Shown here in pieces: positions 37,049-46,591 of a stretch of DNA of 64,000 bases. Made by a program: the position numbers and the translations under genes. Under the pieces are notes generated by a model. That model saw only the letters and a list, made by a program, of their open reading frames with translations. It had not been told where the DNA came from and ran no database searches. The DNA comes from Arenimonas sp. (GTDB taxonomy: Bacteria; Pseudomonadota; Alphaproteobacteria; Rhizobiales; Rhizobiaceae), in assembly GCA_019459145.1 (NCBI GenBank), contig JAIBEK010000020.1, positions 62,001 through 126,000 of the forward strand, written 5' to 3'. The number at the start of each line of letters is the position of its first letter. The first letter of the stretch is position 1.

Positions 37049-38143
37049 TCAGGCGACGTGGCGGGCAGTGGCGCGCCCCACCGCCACCGGATAGACGGCG
37101 ATCGGCTGACGCGGATTGGCGCGGGCAGCGTTAAGCGCGTTTTCGGCATTGGCGAGCAGTTGCATCGGCGAGGCCGCCGTGGAACTCAGAGCTATGCCGA
37201 TTGACAGGCCAAGGCCGCCGGAATGGGCGCCCGGTTCCGCAGCGAAGACGAGATTGTTCTCGACCGCGGCATGCAGTCGCTCGGCAATCACATGGGCATC
37301 CTCGGCCGTGACGTCGCGGAACAGGAAGGCGAAGGCGTCACCATCGATCCGCGCGACGAAATCGTTCTTCTTGATCGTCTTGCGAAAAATGGTGGCCACA
37401 TGCTTCAGCAGCCGGTTACCGGCGTCCTGGCCGAATTGCTGGTTGATCGAGCGGAAATCGTCGATATCGACAACGATCAGCGCCGCAGCCGGTGCCGCAC
37501 TGTCTTCCAGCAGTCCGTCGAGCCGCTTCATGAAGGCCAGGCGATTGGGCAGGCCGGTCAGGCCGTCCTTCATCATCATCGCCTTGGCAGCCTCGGCTGC
37601 GCGGTTTGCAGCCTCGATCTGCTGCAGACCGTTCTTCAGTTTGAGGGCCAGTTCGGTTTCCGTCTGGAGCAGATCCGCCGCCGCGGCTGCTAGGAAGTCG
37701 AGTTCGGCGATCAGTTCACCGATGCCGCGTGTCTCGTCCTCGCGGATCGAACGGCTGATCGTCTCCAGAGCGTGCGCGAAGGTCTGCTTGTGCAGGATGC
37801 CGTGGCCGACATGCTCGCTCAGCTTGGCTAGCAGCGCTGCGCCTTCGGACTGCAGCTTTTCCTCGGCAAGCCCGCAATGACTGGCAAGGCGGTGCTTCAG
37901 GCCCAGTTGGTCGAGGGCATGCTGGGTGGGACGCTGGCCGAGGGCGGCAAGGTCGCGTGCGAGCCCGGCATTGTGGCCGTCGAAGGCCTCGTGAACCAGA
38001 TGGTAGTTGCGCGGCAATCCGGCGATCTCGTGCTTTGCCATGAAGCCCACGACCTTCTGCAGAGGGTCGTGGCCCGATCCCTGCCGGGCGCCGGTCTGAG
38101 GCGATTGGGACTTGCGGAATGCGCTGTTGGCGTCGTGCTGCAT
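37049..38143 (-). CDS. GGDEF-domain protein with degenerate active site
   Basis: 364 residues. The N-terminal 180 are helical and not recognised; the C-terminal GGDEF fold is clear (MMMKDGLTGLPNRLAFMKRL, then VVDIDDFRSINQQFGQDAGN). The signature reads D267-G-D-A-F271 instead of GGDEF: the first Gly is Asp and the conserved Glu is Ala. Diguanylate cyclase activity is therefore doubtful; GTP binding or a c-di-GMP/protein partner role is possible. The ATG at 38143 has AGGGGAA upstream. It is divergent from the small membrane protein/chemoreceptor unit. Confidence 0.85.
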   Translation of the reverse strand: MQHDANSAFRKSQSPQTGARQGSGHDPLQKVVGFMAKHEIAGLPRNYHLVHEAFDGHNAGLARDLAALGQRPTQHALDQLGLKHRLASHCGLAEEKLQSEGAALLAKLSEHVGHGILHKQTFAHALETISRSIREDETRGIGELIAELDFLAAAAADLLQTETELALKLKNGLQQIEAANRAAEAAKAMMMKDGLTGLPNRLAFMKRLDGLLEDSAAPAAALIVVDIDDFRSINQQFGQDAGNRLLKHVATIFRKTIKKNDFVARIDGDAFAFLFRDVTAEDAHVIAERLHAAVENNLVFAAEPGAHSGGLGLSIGIALSSTAASPMQLLANAENALNAARANPRQPIAVYPVAVGRATARHVA

Positions 38144-38483
38144 GGACTGTTCCCCTGGTGCGCGCCGGTTCGGTCTTTTGGAGGGACCGTACCGTCCAAC
38201 CTTCTGGATTCGGTTAAATCGCCACCGCAGCACGCCAACCTGCCGGCATCCCTTCGCTCGCGGTTAATTTTTGCTTGCCTGCCTGAATGTCGGGCCAAGT
38301 CGGGGCTGATGTGCCCAAGCAATCGGCAGCGCCGATGCGGCAACCCCCATTTAATGAAATCTTAGTTACAGGCCTGTACCTTAATTTTGCAGTGCGAGGC
38401 CCAAATGGTCTGTTTTAGACCATTCCGAGCGCCAAACCACCAAAGGAGCGGGTACCGGGAATGAAACCAGGGGGTAACGGCTG
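38144..38483. other. Divergent intergenic region GGDEF / chemoreceptor unit
   Basis: 340 bp, AT-richer than its surroundings near 38345-38425. It contains a 10-bp palindrome ACAGGCCTGT (38368-38377) and the inverted repeat at 38404-38424. Promoters for both directions should be here. No convincing coding frame. Confidence 0.45.
38404..38424. promoter_or_regulatory. Inverted repeat, possible operator
   Basis: Perfect 8-bp repeat AATGGTCT-GTTTT-AGACCATT located 60 bp before the small membrane-protein gene at 38484 and 261 bp before the GGDEF gene start. It lacks a U tract on the plus strand and lies upstream, not downstream, of genes, so an operator is more likely than a terminator. Confidence 0.4.
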
Positions 38484-38783
38484 ATGGCATTCCACAGGTC
38501 GATCGTCCTGGCCAATTTCGCATTCTTTCTGCTGCTGATCGTGGCGGTGTGGGCACGCCCGGCCGGGCCCTTCGTTCTGGTCGTCACGGACCCGGGCGGT
38601 GAGGCGAGCGGCAATATGCAGGTGATCGGCGATGCGGGCGGCCGCCTTGTCTGGTCCGGGCGCTATGCCTGGATCTCGGTTGCCTATTCCGATGCGAATG
38701 ATTTTGCCGGCCGCTTGATGCGGGCCGGAGCTGTCCTTGTGCTGAACCATGATCTGGCAGTCGGCTGCCTTGAAGGGAAATGA
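38484..38783 (+). CDS. Small membrane-anchored protein of unknown function
   Basis: 99 residues starting MAFHRSIVLANFAFFLLLIVAVWARP: one N-terminal membrane span (about 8-24) followed by a periplasmic region of about 70 residues (QVIGDAGGRLVWSGRYAWISVAYSD) that could form a small alpha/beta fold. No known family recognised. Its stop codon lies one base before the ATG of the chemoreceptor gene, so the two are co-translated. An accessory or ligand-sensing role for that receptor is a reasonable guess. Confidence 0.7.
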   Translation: MAFHRSIVLANFAFFLLLIVAVWARPAGPFVLVVTDPGGEASGNMQVIGDAGGRLVWSGRYAWISVAYSDANDFAGRLMRAGAVLVLNHDLAVGCLEGK

Positions 38784-38784
38784 C

Positions 38785-40380
38785 ATGAATGCTCTCTATG
38801 TACTGCGGCACAAGGCCTCGATCGGCATCGTCGCGCTTCTGTGGCTGAACTTCGCGCTGATCGCGTTGCGCAACGTCATGCGCGCCGATGGCTTCGATCT
38901 CTTCTCCATCATCGCCACATTGCTGATCGTCGGCTCGGCGACGCTTCTGTGGCTCAAGGACCGCACCGGCCCGACGACGCGGATCGTCACCTCGATGGCG
39001 CATGCCGCCACGGTCGCGATCATGGTCTACGCCTTTGCCGGCTCGCCGCTGCAGATCGACATCCACATGTACTTCTTCGCCTCGCTGGCGATCTGTGCGG
39101 TGTGGGTCGACTGGCGGGCGCTGGTCGGCTATGCGGCGCTGGTCGCCGTGCACCATGTGCTCCTCTTCTTCGCCATGCCGTTTGCCATCTTCCCCGGTGA
39201 ATCCGATTTCTCCCGCGTCGTGCTGCATGCGGTCGTGCTGGTGCTCCAGAGCGGCGTGCTGATCGCGCTCACCCATTCGGTGGTCAGCGCCTTTGTCGCC
39301 TCCGAGGCGGCCGTCGAGGCGGCCACCAGTTCCGAGCGCAAGGCAACCACGATGGCCGAGCAGGCCCGGCAGGCCGATGCCCATGCCGAAGAGATGCGCG
39401 CCGAGCGCGAGCAGGAGAAGGCCCGCGAGGCCGAAGCCGTCGACTTTGTCGTGCGCAAGCTGGACGAGGCGTTGAGCCAACTCGCCGCCGGCAATCTCAC
39501 CCATCGTATTTCGCAGGAGTTCAAGGGTGAACTCGACAAGCTGCGCTGCTCGTTCAACACCTCCGTCGAAGGGCTGGAATCGGTCATCGGCCAGGTCAGC
39601 CAGGTGGTCCGGATCATCCGCGATGGAACGGGCCAGATCAGCCATGCAAACCACGACCTCTCGTCCCGCACCGAGCGCCAGGCCGCCTCGATCGAAGAAA
39701 CCGCAAGCGCGCTCAGCAATGTGACGGAAACGGTCAAGCAGACGGCAAGCGTCGCCGATCAGGTCGGCCGCATGGTGGAGGCGGCTCGCCAGGGCGCGGA
39801 GCGCTCCGGCTCGGTTGTCACCAGTGCGGTCGAGGCCATGGGCAAGATCGAGGGATCTTCGCGCGAAATCTCCCAGATCATCAACGTGATCGACGAGATC
39901 GCCTTCCAGACCAACCTTCTGGCGCTCAATGCCGGTGTCGAGGCGGCACGCGCCGGGGAGGCCGGCAAGGGCTTTGCCGTCGTTGCCCAGGAAGTGCGCG
40001 AACTCGCCCAGCGCTCGGCAAATGCTGCAAAGGACATCAAGGCACTGATCAATGCTTCGGGCGCCGAGGTCAAGAATGGTGTCGCCCTGGTCGACCAGAC
40101 GGGCGAAGCACTGCACACGATCGCCAACGAGGTCACGTCCATCAGCCGGGAGGTCGCCAAGATCGTTCACAGCGCGCGTGAGCAGTCCAACGGCCTCACG
40201 GAGATCGACGCCGCAATCGGTCATATCGACCGCAACACCCAGCAGAACGCCGCCATGGTCGAGGAATCCTCGGCGGCCATTCAGTCGCTCGCCAACGAAG
40301 CCTCGCAGCTCGAGCAATTGATGGTCCGCTTCCAGATCTCGACCGGGGAAAGCTACGCTCGCCAGCAGCGCGCCGCCTGA
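38785..40380 (+). CDS. Methyl-accepting chemotaxis protein with multi-span membrane sensor
   Basis: 531 residues. The N-terminal 180 residues form about six membrane spans with short loops and several histidines (DIHMYFFASLAICAVWVDWRA, AVHHVLLFF), unlike the usual two-span receptor. A charged helix follows, then a HAMP-like stretch (AAGNLTHRISQEF) and the signalling domain with [21 protein letters not shown]. Input is probably sensed in or near the membrane. The ATG at 38785 follows GAAGGGAA; 12 upstream codons in frame overlap the previous gene and were excluded. Confidence 0.92.
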   Translation: MNALYVLRHKASIGIVALLWLNFALIALRNVMRADGFDLFSIIATLLIVGSATLLWLKDRTGPTTRIVTSMAHAATVAIMVYAFAGSPLQIDIHMYFFASLAICAVWVDWRALVGYAALVAVHHVLLFFAMPFAIFPGESDFSRVVLHAVVLVLQSGVLIALTHSVVSAFVASEAAVEAATSSERKATTMAEQARQADAHAEEMRAEREQEKAREAEAVDFVVRKLDEALSQLAAGNLTHRISQEFKGELDKLRCSFNTSVEGLESVIGQVSQVVRIIRDGTGQISHANHDLSSRTERQAASIEETASALSNVTETVKQTASVADQVGRMVEAARQGAERSGSVVTSAVEAMGKIEGSSREISQIINVIDEIAFQTNLLALNAGVEAARAGEAGKGFAVVAQEVRELAQRSANAAKDIKALINASGAEVKNGVALVDQTGEALHTIANEVTSISREVAKIVHSAREQSNGLTEIDAAIGHIDRNTQQNAAMVEESSAAIQSLANEASQLEQLMVRFQISTGESYARQQRAA

Positions 40381-40413
40381 GGCGCTTTGCCAAGCCATGA
40401 GGCGCAAGACAGG

Positions 40414-40447
40414 GAGCCGGCGACAAGGTCGCCGGCTCTTCGCGTTT
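40414..40447 (+). terminator. Terminator after the chemoreceptor gene
   Basis: Perfect 11-bp stem (40414-40424 with 40428-40438) with a 3-nt loop, followed by TTCGCGTTTTG. It lies 34 bp past the stop codon. Confidence 0.8.
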
Positions 40448-40601
40448 TGCCCGCCAATCGCCGGCTGACCGCGGACGTGGTCTTCATGGGGTCCTGATTG
40501 TTCTTGATGGGACCTTGATGGGACCGATGAATTATCTTGATTTGATCGTCGCCCCCCAGCCCTCCACACTGGCCGTCCCTTTCCTCGTGCGGAGACGTCC
40601 G

Positions 40602-41285
40602 ATGACCATCACCCTCTACTCCTTGTGCGGCAGCGACGTTGGCCGCCCGTTCTCGCCCCATTGCTGGAAGGTCGCCATGGCGCTGAAGCACAAGGGGCTC
40701 GTCTATGTCGAGCAGCCTTTGCCCTTTACCGAGATCCCGAAGGTGGAGAACGGTGTGTCCAAGACCGTGCCGATCTTGCGCGACGGCGACCGGCTGGTCG
40801 CCGACAGTTTCGCCATCGCGCTCTATCTCGAGGAGACCTATCCCGCCCGGCCGTCGCTGTTCGCCGGCGAGGGCGGCAAGGCGCTGGCGCGGTTCGTCGA
40901 AAGCTATTCCCAGACCACCATCCACCCGGCCGTCACACGGATCGCCATCCAGCAGATCCACGACATGCTCGACCCGCATGACCAGGCCTATTTTCGCCAG
41001 AGCCGAAAGGAACGGCTTGGTCGCACGGTCGAGGAGGTGGCGGCCGGTCGGGACGCCGAGATCGAGGCCTTCCCGGCCACGCTGAAGCCGTTGCGCCACA
41101 TGCTTGGCCATCAGCCCTTCATCGGCGGCCAGGCGCCGCTGTTTGCCGACTACATCGTCTTCGGGGCGCTGCAATGGTTGAAGATCACCAGCGGCTCGCT
41201 GCATTTTCCCGCCGATGATCCGGTTCTCGACTGGTTCGAGCGCTGCCTCGACCTGCATGACGGGGAGGCGCGCAAGATTGCCTGA
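40602..41285 (+). CDS. Glutathione S-transferase family protein
   Basis: 227 residues: thioredoxin-like N-terminal domain (TLYSLCGSDVGRPFSPHCWKVAMAL, with KTVPILRDGDRLVADSFAIALYLE as the glutathione-binding region) and an all-helical C-terminal domain. The start at 40602 has GGAG seven bases upstream; an ATG 29 codons earlier has none. The Ser/Cys-containing loop near residue 7-10 may provide the catalytic residue. Substrate unknown; not obviously linked to ndk. Confidence 0.85.
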   Translation: MTITLYSLCGSDVGRPFSPHCWKVAMALKHKGLVYVEQPLPFTEIPKVENGVSKTVPILRDGDRLVADSFAIALYLEETYPARPSLFAGEGGKALARFVESYSQTTIHPAVTRIAIQQIHDMLDPHDQAYFRQSRKERLGRTVEEVAAGRDAEIEAFPATLKPLRHMLGHQPFIGGQAPLFADYIVFGALQWLKITSGSLHFPADDPVLDWFERCLDLHDGEARKIA

Positions 41286-41325
41286 GGTGGTTGTGTGACG
41301 CGGGCGTGAAATTCGTTCGGACCCC

Positions 41326-41354
41326 TTGTTTTCAGGGTCTGACACGGCTAGAAA
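41326..41354 (+). promoter_or_regulatory. Probable ndk promoter
   Basis: TTGTTT (41326-41331), 17-bp spacer, TAGAAA (41349-41354), located 37 bp before the ndk start. Confidence 0.45.
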
Positions 41355-41390
41355 CCGCCCACTTTCCCCTTCAGACAAAGGACCAGACCG

Positions 41391-41813
41391 ATGGCGATTG
41401 AACGCACCTTCTCGATGATCAAGCCGGACGCAACGAAGCGCAACCTGACGGGCGCCATCACCAAGATGCTCGAAGACGCAGGCCTTCGTGTCGTCGCTTC
41501 CAAGCGCGTCTGGATGAGCGTGCGCGAAGCCGAGGGCTTCTACGCCGTGCACAAGGAACGCCCCTTCTTCGGCGAACTGGTTGAAGGCATGACCTCGGGC
41601 CCGACCGTCGTTCAGGTTCTCGAAGGCGAGAACGCGATCCTCAAGAACCGCGAGATCATGGGCGCCACCAACCCGGCCCAGGCCGCCGAAGGCACCATCC
41701 GCAAGACCCACGCGCTCTCCATCGGCGAGAACTCGGTTCACGGCTCGGACGCCCCGGAAACCGCTGCCCAGGAAATCAAGTACTGGTTCTCGGATACCGA
41801 AATCGTCGGCTGA
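41391..41813 (+). CDS. ndk: Nucleoside diphosphate kinase
   Basis: Balances NTP and dNTP pools through a phospho-histidine intermediate. 140 residues, normal length, with start [18 protein letters not shown], the [14 protein letters not shown] region and the active-site [10 protein letters not shown] with His117. It is a single gene with its own promoter and a strong terminator. Confidence 0.98.
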   Translation: MAIERTFSMIKPDATKRNLTGAITKMLEDAGLRVVASKRVWMSVREAEGFYAVHKERPFFGELVEGMTSGPTVVQVLEGENAILKNREIMGATNPAQAAEGTIRKTHALSIGENSVHGSDAPETAAQEIKYWFSDTEIVG

Positions 41814-41868
41814 ACGGAGCTTCCGCGCAGGGCCCCGCAAGGCATTGCGGAGACCTAAAGACAAAAGG

Positions 41869-41896
41869 AACCGGGCTCGCAGGGGCCCGGTTTTTT
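41869..41896 (+). terminator. Terminator after ndk
   Basis: 8-bp stem AACCGGGC/GCCCGGTT with an 8-nt loop followed by a run of T, 56 bp after the ndk stop codon. Confidence 0.85.
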
Positions 41897-41990
41897 CATG
41901 CGCGTGTCAGGGGGCGATGCCCTTGGACGTTCCGGCAGGGTCCAGCGGCTTTCCGCTGCCGCTTGTCTGCGGCAGCGCGATCCGCCTTGA

Positions 41991-42455
41991 TCAGCGCCAC
42001 TTATCCCGAGCGCGGTCGTCGGCATCCTTGGCCGAGACCCAGTCGCCCGCGGTGCCGTCCGTCAGATGTTCCTTCTTCCAGAAGGGGGCGGAGGTCTTCA
42101 GGTAATCCATCATGAAATTGGCGCCGTCGAAGGCGGCCTGGCGATGCGAAGCGGTGGCGATCACCAGGACGATCTGCCCGCCGGGGGCGATCTTGCCGAA
42201 ACGATGAATGGTGGTGAGGCCGATCAGGCCGAAGCGGGTGATCGCTTCCTCGCCGATGCGCCGGATCTCCGCCTCGGCCATGCCGGGATAGTGCTCGAGT
42301 TCGAGGGTTGAAAGCGTGCCGGCCTCGTCGCGGCACAGGCCGGTGAAGGAAACGACGGCGCCGATGTCGGTCCGGCCCTCGGTGAGCGCCCGGCTTTCGG
42401 CGGATAGGTCGAAGTCCTCGTGCTGGACGCGGATGGTGAGGGCAGGGCGGGTCAT
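41991..42455 (-). CDS. moaE: Molybdopterin synthase catalytic subunit
   Basis: With MoaD, adds the dithiolene sulfurs to precursor Z (cPMP) to form molybdopterin. 154 residues; recognisable regions include GAVVSFTGLCRDE near 31, LELEHYPGMAEAEI, IHRFGKIAPGGQIVLV and the catalytic-lysine end PFWKKEHLTDG. It lies 25 bp after moaD on the same strand. Confidence 0.95.
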   Translation of the reverse strand: MTRPALTIRVQHEDFDLSAESRALTEGRTDIGAVVSFTGLCRDEAGTLSTLELEHYPGMAEAEIRRIGEEAITRFGLIGLTTIHRFGKIAPGGQIVLVIATASHRQAAFDGANFMMDYLKTSAPFWKKEHLTDGTAGDWVSAKDADDRARDKWR

Positions 42456-42480
42456 CTTTCAATCCTTGCCTTGACGAGCG

Positions 42481-42735
42481 TTATCCGCCCGTCATCGGCG
42501 GAAACAGGCCGATCTCGCGGGCGCCGGCGATCGGCTCGTCGTGCTCGACATGCTCCTGGTTGATCGCGACCCGGATGGCCTTGGGGAACTGCAGGGCATT
42601 TTCGTATTCCTCGCCGAGCGTAGCCAGATGGGCGATCAGGTCGCCCGCCGTCTTGACGTGGCCGGGGAGGTCGATTTCTTCCTCTCCCTTGCCGATCCGT
42701 TCCCGGACCCATGCGAAATAAACGAGCTTCGTCAT
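42481..42735 (-). CDS. moaD: Molybdopterin synthase sulfur carrier subunit
   Basis: Ubiquitin-like sulfur carrier whose C-terminal Gly-Gly is thiocarboxylated. 84 residues starting MTKLVYFAWVRERIG and ending FPPMTGG. The longer open frame upstream reaches into pgsA and was rejected. It starts 2 bp after the pgsA stop codon, so it is translationally linked to that gene. Confidence 0.95.
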   Translation of the reverse strand: MTKLVYFAWVRERIGKGEEEIDLPGHVKTAGDLIAHLATLGEEYENALQFPKAIRVAINQEHVEHDEPIAGAREIGLFPPMTGG

Positions 42736-42737
42736 TC

Positions 42738-43319
42738 TCAATCCACCATGTGCTTCACGCCGGCGCGGAAATAGTCGTAGCCGGTATAAAATGTCAGCAC
42801 GGCCGCGATCCACAAGAGGGTGATGCCCATTTCCGTCGTGTAGGGCAGGACCTTGTCCCCGGCGGGGCCGGCCAGCAGGAAGGCGAGCGCGAACATCTGC
42901 GCCGTGGTCTTCCACTTGGCGATCTGCGTCACCGGCACGCTGACCTTGAGCGCGGCAAGGTATTCACGCAGGCCGGAAACCAGGATCTCGCGGCAAAGAA
43001 TGGTGATCGCGGCCCAGAGCGACCAGCCGGCGATCGTCCCGTCGGCGGCCATCAGCAGCAGCACCGAGGCGACCAGCAACTTGTCGGCGATCGGATCGAG
43101 CATCCGGCCGATATTGGAGGTCTGGTTCCAGATGCGGGCCAGATAGCCGTCGAGATAGTCGGTGATCGAGGCGACGATGAAGATGGCAAGCCCGGTCCAG
43201 CGGGCGAAGTCCGAGCTCTCCAGTCGACCTTCGATGAAGAAGCACACGACGATCAGCGGCACGGCGAGGATGCGGGCATAGGTCAGGAGATTGGGGATAT
43301 TGTAAGCGCGCGAAGCCAT
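42738..43319 (-). CDS. pgsA: CDP-diacylglycerol-glycerol-3-phosphate 3-phosphatidyltransferase
   Basis: Makes phosphatidylglycerol phosphate at the inner membrane. 193 residues with about five membrane spans and the CDP-alcohol phosphotransferase motif: DYLDGYLAR ... LDPIADKLL (D-G-x2-AR-x8-G-x3-D-x3-D pattern). It starts MASRAYNIPNLLTYARI. It precedes moaD and moaE, and uvrC lies upstream. Confidence 0.95.
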   Translation of the reverse strand: MASRAYNIPNLLTYARILAVPLIVVCFFIEGRLESSDFARWTGLAIFIVASITDYLDGYLARIWNQTSNIGRMLDPIADKLLVASVLLLMAADGTIAGWSLWAAITILCREILVSGLREYLAALKVSVPVTQIAKWKTTAQMFALAFLLAGPAGDKVLPYTTEMGITLLWIAAVLTFYTGYDYFRAGVKHMVD

Positions 43320-43437
43320 GATGCCCTGTCTGTCGAATGAGTTTGGTGTGTAGATGACGGTTTCCCGACGCGACCGTCAACACAAGATTTCTTAATTGTT
43401 TTTAAGGTTGTGAGCCGCCAAAGCGCGTCTGGTGGCG

Positions 43438-45462
43438 TCAGTCCGCCGCTTTTTCGTGGAAATGGTTGTAAATGAGCCTGGCGACGGCCTCGGATATGCC
43501 CTCGACAGCGGTCAGGTCGGTGACGGCGGCGCGCGAAACGGCCTTGGCCGTGCCGAAGTGCTGCAGCAGCGCCCGCTTGCGCGTCGGGCCGATGCCGGCG
43601 ATCTCGTCGAGCGGGTTCTTCACCATCTCCTTCTTGCGCCGAGCCCGGTGCGAGCCGATGGCGAAGCGGTGGGCCTCGTCGCGCAGGCGCTGGATGAAAT
43701 AGAGCACCGGATCGCGCGGCGGCAGGGTGAAGTCCGGACGGCCGAGGGCGAAGAATCGCTCCCGCCCGGCGTCGCGGTCGACACCCTTGGCGACGCCGAT
43801 CGCGGTGACGCAGTCGGCAATGCCGAGTTCGTCGAGAATGGCGCGCACCGCCGTCATCTGGCCCTGGCCGCCGTCGATCAGGATCACGTCGGGCCAGGCG
43901 GGGAAGGCGGCATCGGCCGAGTCGTCCGGCACGACGCTGCGGTCGGGCTTTCCCTCTTCCTTCAGAAGGCGTGAGAAGCGGCGGGTCATCACCTCGCGCA
44001 TCATGCCGAAGTCGTCGCCCGGCGTGATGTCTTCCGACTTGATGTTGAACTTGCGGTACTGGCCCTTGACGAAGCCCTCCGGCCCGGCGACCACCATGCC
44101 GCCCACGGCATTGGTGCCCATGATGTGGGAGTTGTCGTAGATCTCGATGCGGCGCGGCACGTAGGGCAGGCCGAAGGTTTCGGCGAAGCCCTGCAGCAGG
44201 CGCCCCTGCGATGCCGTCTCGGCCAGCTTGCGGCCATGCGCCTCGCGGGCATTGGCCGCGACGTGATCGACCACATCCTTCTTGTCACCGCGCTGCGGCA
44301 CGAGGATCTGCACTTTGTAGCCGGCCCGCGCGGTGAGCGCGGTCGCCAGCAGTTCCTGCTCCTCGATCACCTCGGACAACAGGATCTGCCGCGGGCAGGG
44401 CTTGTCGTCGTAGAATTGCGCGAGGAAGGCGTTCAGCACTTCCGCGCCGCTCATTTGCGGATCGGCCTTGGGGAAATAGGCCTGGTTGCCCCAGTTCTGC
44501 CCGGCGCGGAAGAAGAACACCTGGATACAGGTCAGCCCGCCCTCGTGATGAATGGCGAACACATCGGCTTCCTCTACATTGGCCGGATTGATGCCCTGGT
44601 GGCTCTGTACGTGGCTCAAGCCCGCCAACCGGTCGCGAAAGACCGCGGCGCGCTCGAAATCGAGGTTCTCCGCCGCCTCGTTCATGGCAGCGGCGATCGA
44701 AGCCTTGACGTTCTGGCTCTTGCCCGAGAGGAAGTCCTTCGCCTCGCCCACGAGGGCGGCATAGTCGGCATCCGTGATCTCATGGGTGCAGGGGGCCGAG
44801 CAGCGCTTGATCTGATAGAGCAGACAGGGGCGGGTGCGGCTCTCGAACACACTGTCGGTGCAGGTGCGAAGCAGGAAGGCGCGCTGCAGTGAATTGATCG
44901 TGCGACCCACCGCGCTTGCCGAGGCAAACGGGCCGAAATAGTCGCCCTTGCGACCGCGCGCGCCGCGATGCTTGTAGATCGCCGGTGCCCGGCTGTCGCC
45001 GGTGATCAGGATATAGGGGAAACTCTTGTCGTCGCGCAGCAGCACGTTGAAACGCGGGCGCAAGCGCTTGATCAGATTGGCTTCCAGCAGCAGCGCCTCG
45101 ACCTCGGTGCGGGTCGTGACGAACTCCATGTTGGCGGTTTCGCGCACCATCCGCGTCAGGCGGTTGGAATGCAGTCGCCCCTGGGCATAGTTGCTGACGC
45201 GCTTCTTCAGGCTGCGCGCCTTGCCCACGTAGAGCACGTCGCCCTCGGCATTGAGCATGCGATAGACGCCAGGGCTGTTGGGCAGTTGCTTGACGAATTC
45301 GCCGATCAGGTCGGCGCCGACAAGACCGGTCTCGTTGACATTGGTCAGGCTCCAGTCGACGGCCAGCGGAGGGCGCTGCGCATCGCTGTCGACGACGCTC
45401 TCGTCGTCCTCTTCCGTGCCATCATAGAGAATGCCGCCGTCCGGCAGCTTTCCTCCGGTCAT
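43438..45462 (-). CDS. uvrC: Excinuclease ABC subunit C
   Basis: Dual incision nuclease of nucleotide-excision repair. 674 residues with the N-terminal GIY-YIG domain ([20 protein letters not shown] near 69-88), the UVR motif region about residues 248-280, the RNase H-like endonuclease domain ([26 protein letters not shown]) and the C-terminal helix-hairpin-helix pair ([17 protein letters not shown]). A roughly 55-residue acidic N-terminal extension is typical of rhizobia. It overlaps the upstream SDR gene by 4 nt. Confidence 0.96.
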   Translation of the reverse strand: MTGGKLPDGGILYDGTEEDDESVVDSDAQRPPLAVDWSLTNVNETGLVGADLIGEFVKQLPNSPGVYRMLNAEGDVLYVGKARSLKKRVSNYAQGRLHSNRLTRMVRETANMEFVTTRTEVEALLLEANLIKRLRPRFNVLLRDDKSFPYILITGDSRAPAIYKHRGARGRKGDYFGPFASASAVGRTINSLQRAFLLRTCTDSVFESRTRPCLLYQIKRCSAPCTHEITDADYAALVGEAKDFLSGKSQNVKASIAAAMNEAAENLDFERAAVFRDRLAGLSHVQSHQGINPANVEEADVFAIHHEGGLTCIQVFFFRAGQNWGNQAYFPKADPQMSGAEVLNAFLAQFYDDKPCPRQILLSEVIEEQELLATALTARAGYKVQILVPQRGDKKDVVDHVAANAREAHGRKLAETASQGRLLQGFAETFGLPYVPRRIEIYDNSHIMGTNAVGGMVVAGPEGFVKGQYRKFNIKSEDITPGDDFGMMREVMTRRFSRLLKEEGKPDRSVVPDDSADAAFPAWPDVILIDGGQGQMTAVRAILDELGIADCVTAIGVAKGVDRDAGRERFFALGRPDFTLPPRDPVLYFIQRLRDEAHRFAIGSHRARRKKEMVKNPLDEIAGIGPTRKRALLQHFGTAKAVSRAAVTDLTAVEGISEAVARLIYNHFHEKAAD

Positions 45463-46226
45463 TCAGTGATCTCCGTTGCGCCCATCCCGCGCCAGGCGAG
45501 ATGCTGCCCGCCGTCGAGCGCAATCATTTGGCCGGTGATCGACGGCGTGTCAAAAAGAAAGCGGATCGTGCGGCCGAATTCCCCCAGTTCCGGACCACGG
45601 CCAAGGGGGAGCGCGTCGATCTGCGCCTGGAAATCCTCGTCCGTCTGGCGAACGCTTTTCAGTGTCGGCCCGGGCCCGATGCCATTGACCCGGATTCGCG
45701 GGGCGAAGGCCTGCGCCATGGTGTGGGTGGCCGCCAGCAGCGTCGATTTCGACAGGCCGTAGGAGAAGAAGCTGGGCTTGGGCGCCAGCACCCGCTGGTC
45801 GATGATGTTGACGATCAGGCCGTTGTGGCCGTCCGGAAGCTCTTGCAGCAGGGCGGATGCGAGAATCGCCGGTGCGCGCACATGCAGGTCGAAATGCTGG
45901 TCGAAGACATCGGCGTCGAAGGTGTCCGCGCTGTCGTCGAGAAAGACGGAGGCGTTGTTGACCAGAAGACCGATCGGGCCGAGCGCCGCCGCGGCATCCG
46001 GCACGAGCGCAGCTGTGGCATGCCTGTCGCGAAGATCGGCCTGCAGGGCGACGGCGGTGCCGCCAAAGCCGCGAATCTCGTCAACGACCGCTTGCGCCGC
46101 GTCACGGGATCGGTTGGCATGGACGGCGACGGCAAATCCGTGTCGCGCCAGATCCAGCGCGATGGCGCGTCCAAGTCTCTTTGCCGATCCGGTGACGAGG
46201 GCGGTCTTTGGAATGTTATCTTTCAT
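45459..46226 (-). CDS. SDR-family oxidoreductase, pteridine-reductase-like
   Basis: 255 residues with the cofactor motif [12 protein letters not shown] (the TGxxKRLG form with Arg suggests NADPH and resembles PTR1/FolM), NNASVF, and the catalytic Tyr-x3-Lys in [11 protein letters not shown]. It ends with GGQHLAWRG, where FolM-like proteins have a similar end. Possible role: dihydrobiopterin/dihydrofolate-type reduction. It overlaps uvrC by 4 nt (ATGA). Confidence 0.82.
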   Translation of the reverse strand: MKDNIPKTALVTGSAKRLGRAIALDLARHGFAVAVHANRSRDAAQAVVDEIRGFGGTAVALQADLRDRHATAALVPDAAAALGPIGLLVNNASVFLDDSADTFDADVFDQHFDLHVRAPAILASALLQELPDGHNGLIVNIIDQRVLAPKPSFFSYGLSKSTLLAATHTMAQAFAPRIRVNGIGPGPTLKSVRQTDEDFQAQIDALPLGRGPELGEFGRTIRFLFDTPSITGQMIALDGGQHLAWRGMGATEITE

Positions 46227-46591
46227 AGCAATCTTGCTTGGTCTTTCATGTCTATGCTTTGCATATAGGTCTGCGCCGGGTGTTTTGCATAGGGCATCGC
46301 CAGATCTCTTCTTGCGGCGATTGATCGTATAGGTTCGCGAAGCTCGAGTTTAATTTTCGCGCGATCAAGTATAGCTGCGTTTACATTTTGTTATGGTTAA
46401 TGAATCCTTTGTTGCGTTTAGGCAACATCCAGATTCGGTCACCTGTGTGCCACAATGAATTCATATTTCGGCTCTTTCAATTCCTCAATTGCGGCCCATC
46501 TTCAGTTCGGAACGGGCAGGGATTTACATCTATCGTTCGGGTCGGCCCTGATTTTTGATTGGGCGCGGCTCGGAACTGAAAGGAGACACGT
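46227..46591. other. AT-rich divergent intergenic region before the outer-membrane protein gene
   Basis: 365 bp, clearly richer in A and T than its surroundings, especially 46345-46440. Two near copies of TTTGCATA lie at 46258-46265 and 46284-46291, and a 6-bp inverted repeat TGTTGC-N6-GCAACA at 46411-46428. It should hold a strong promoter for the outer-membrane protein gene, but I cannot assign −35/−10 boxes with confidence. No coding frame is convincing. Confidence 0.45.

Noticed and set aside
46258-46295. Two TTTGCATA near-repeats as a regulatory tandem
   Set aside because: Only 8 matching bases with a 26-bp period; could be chance in an AT-rich spacer.
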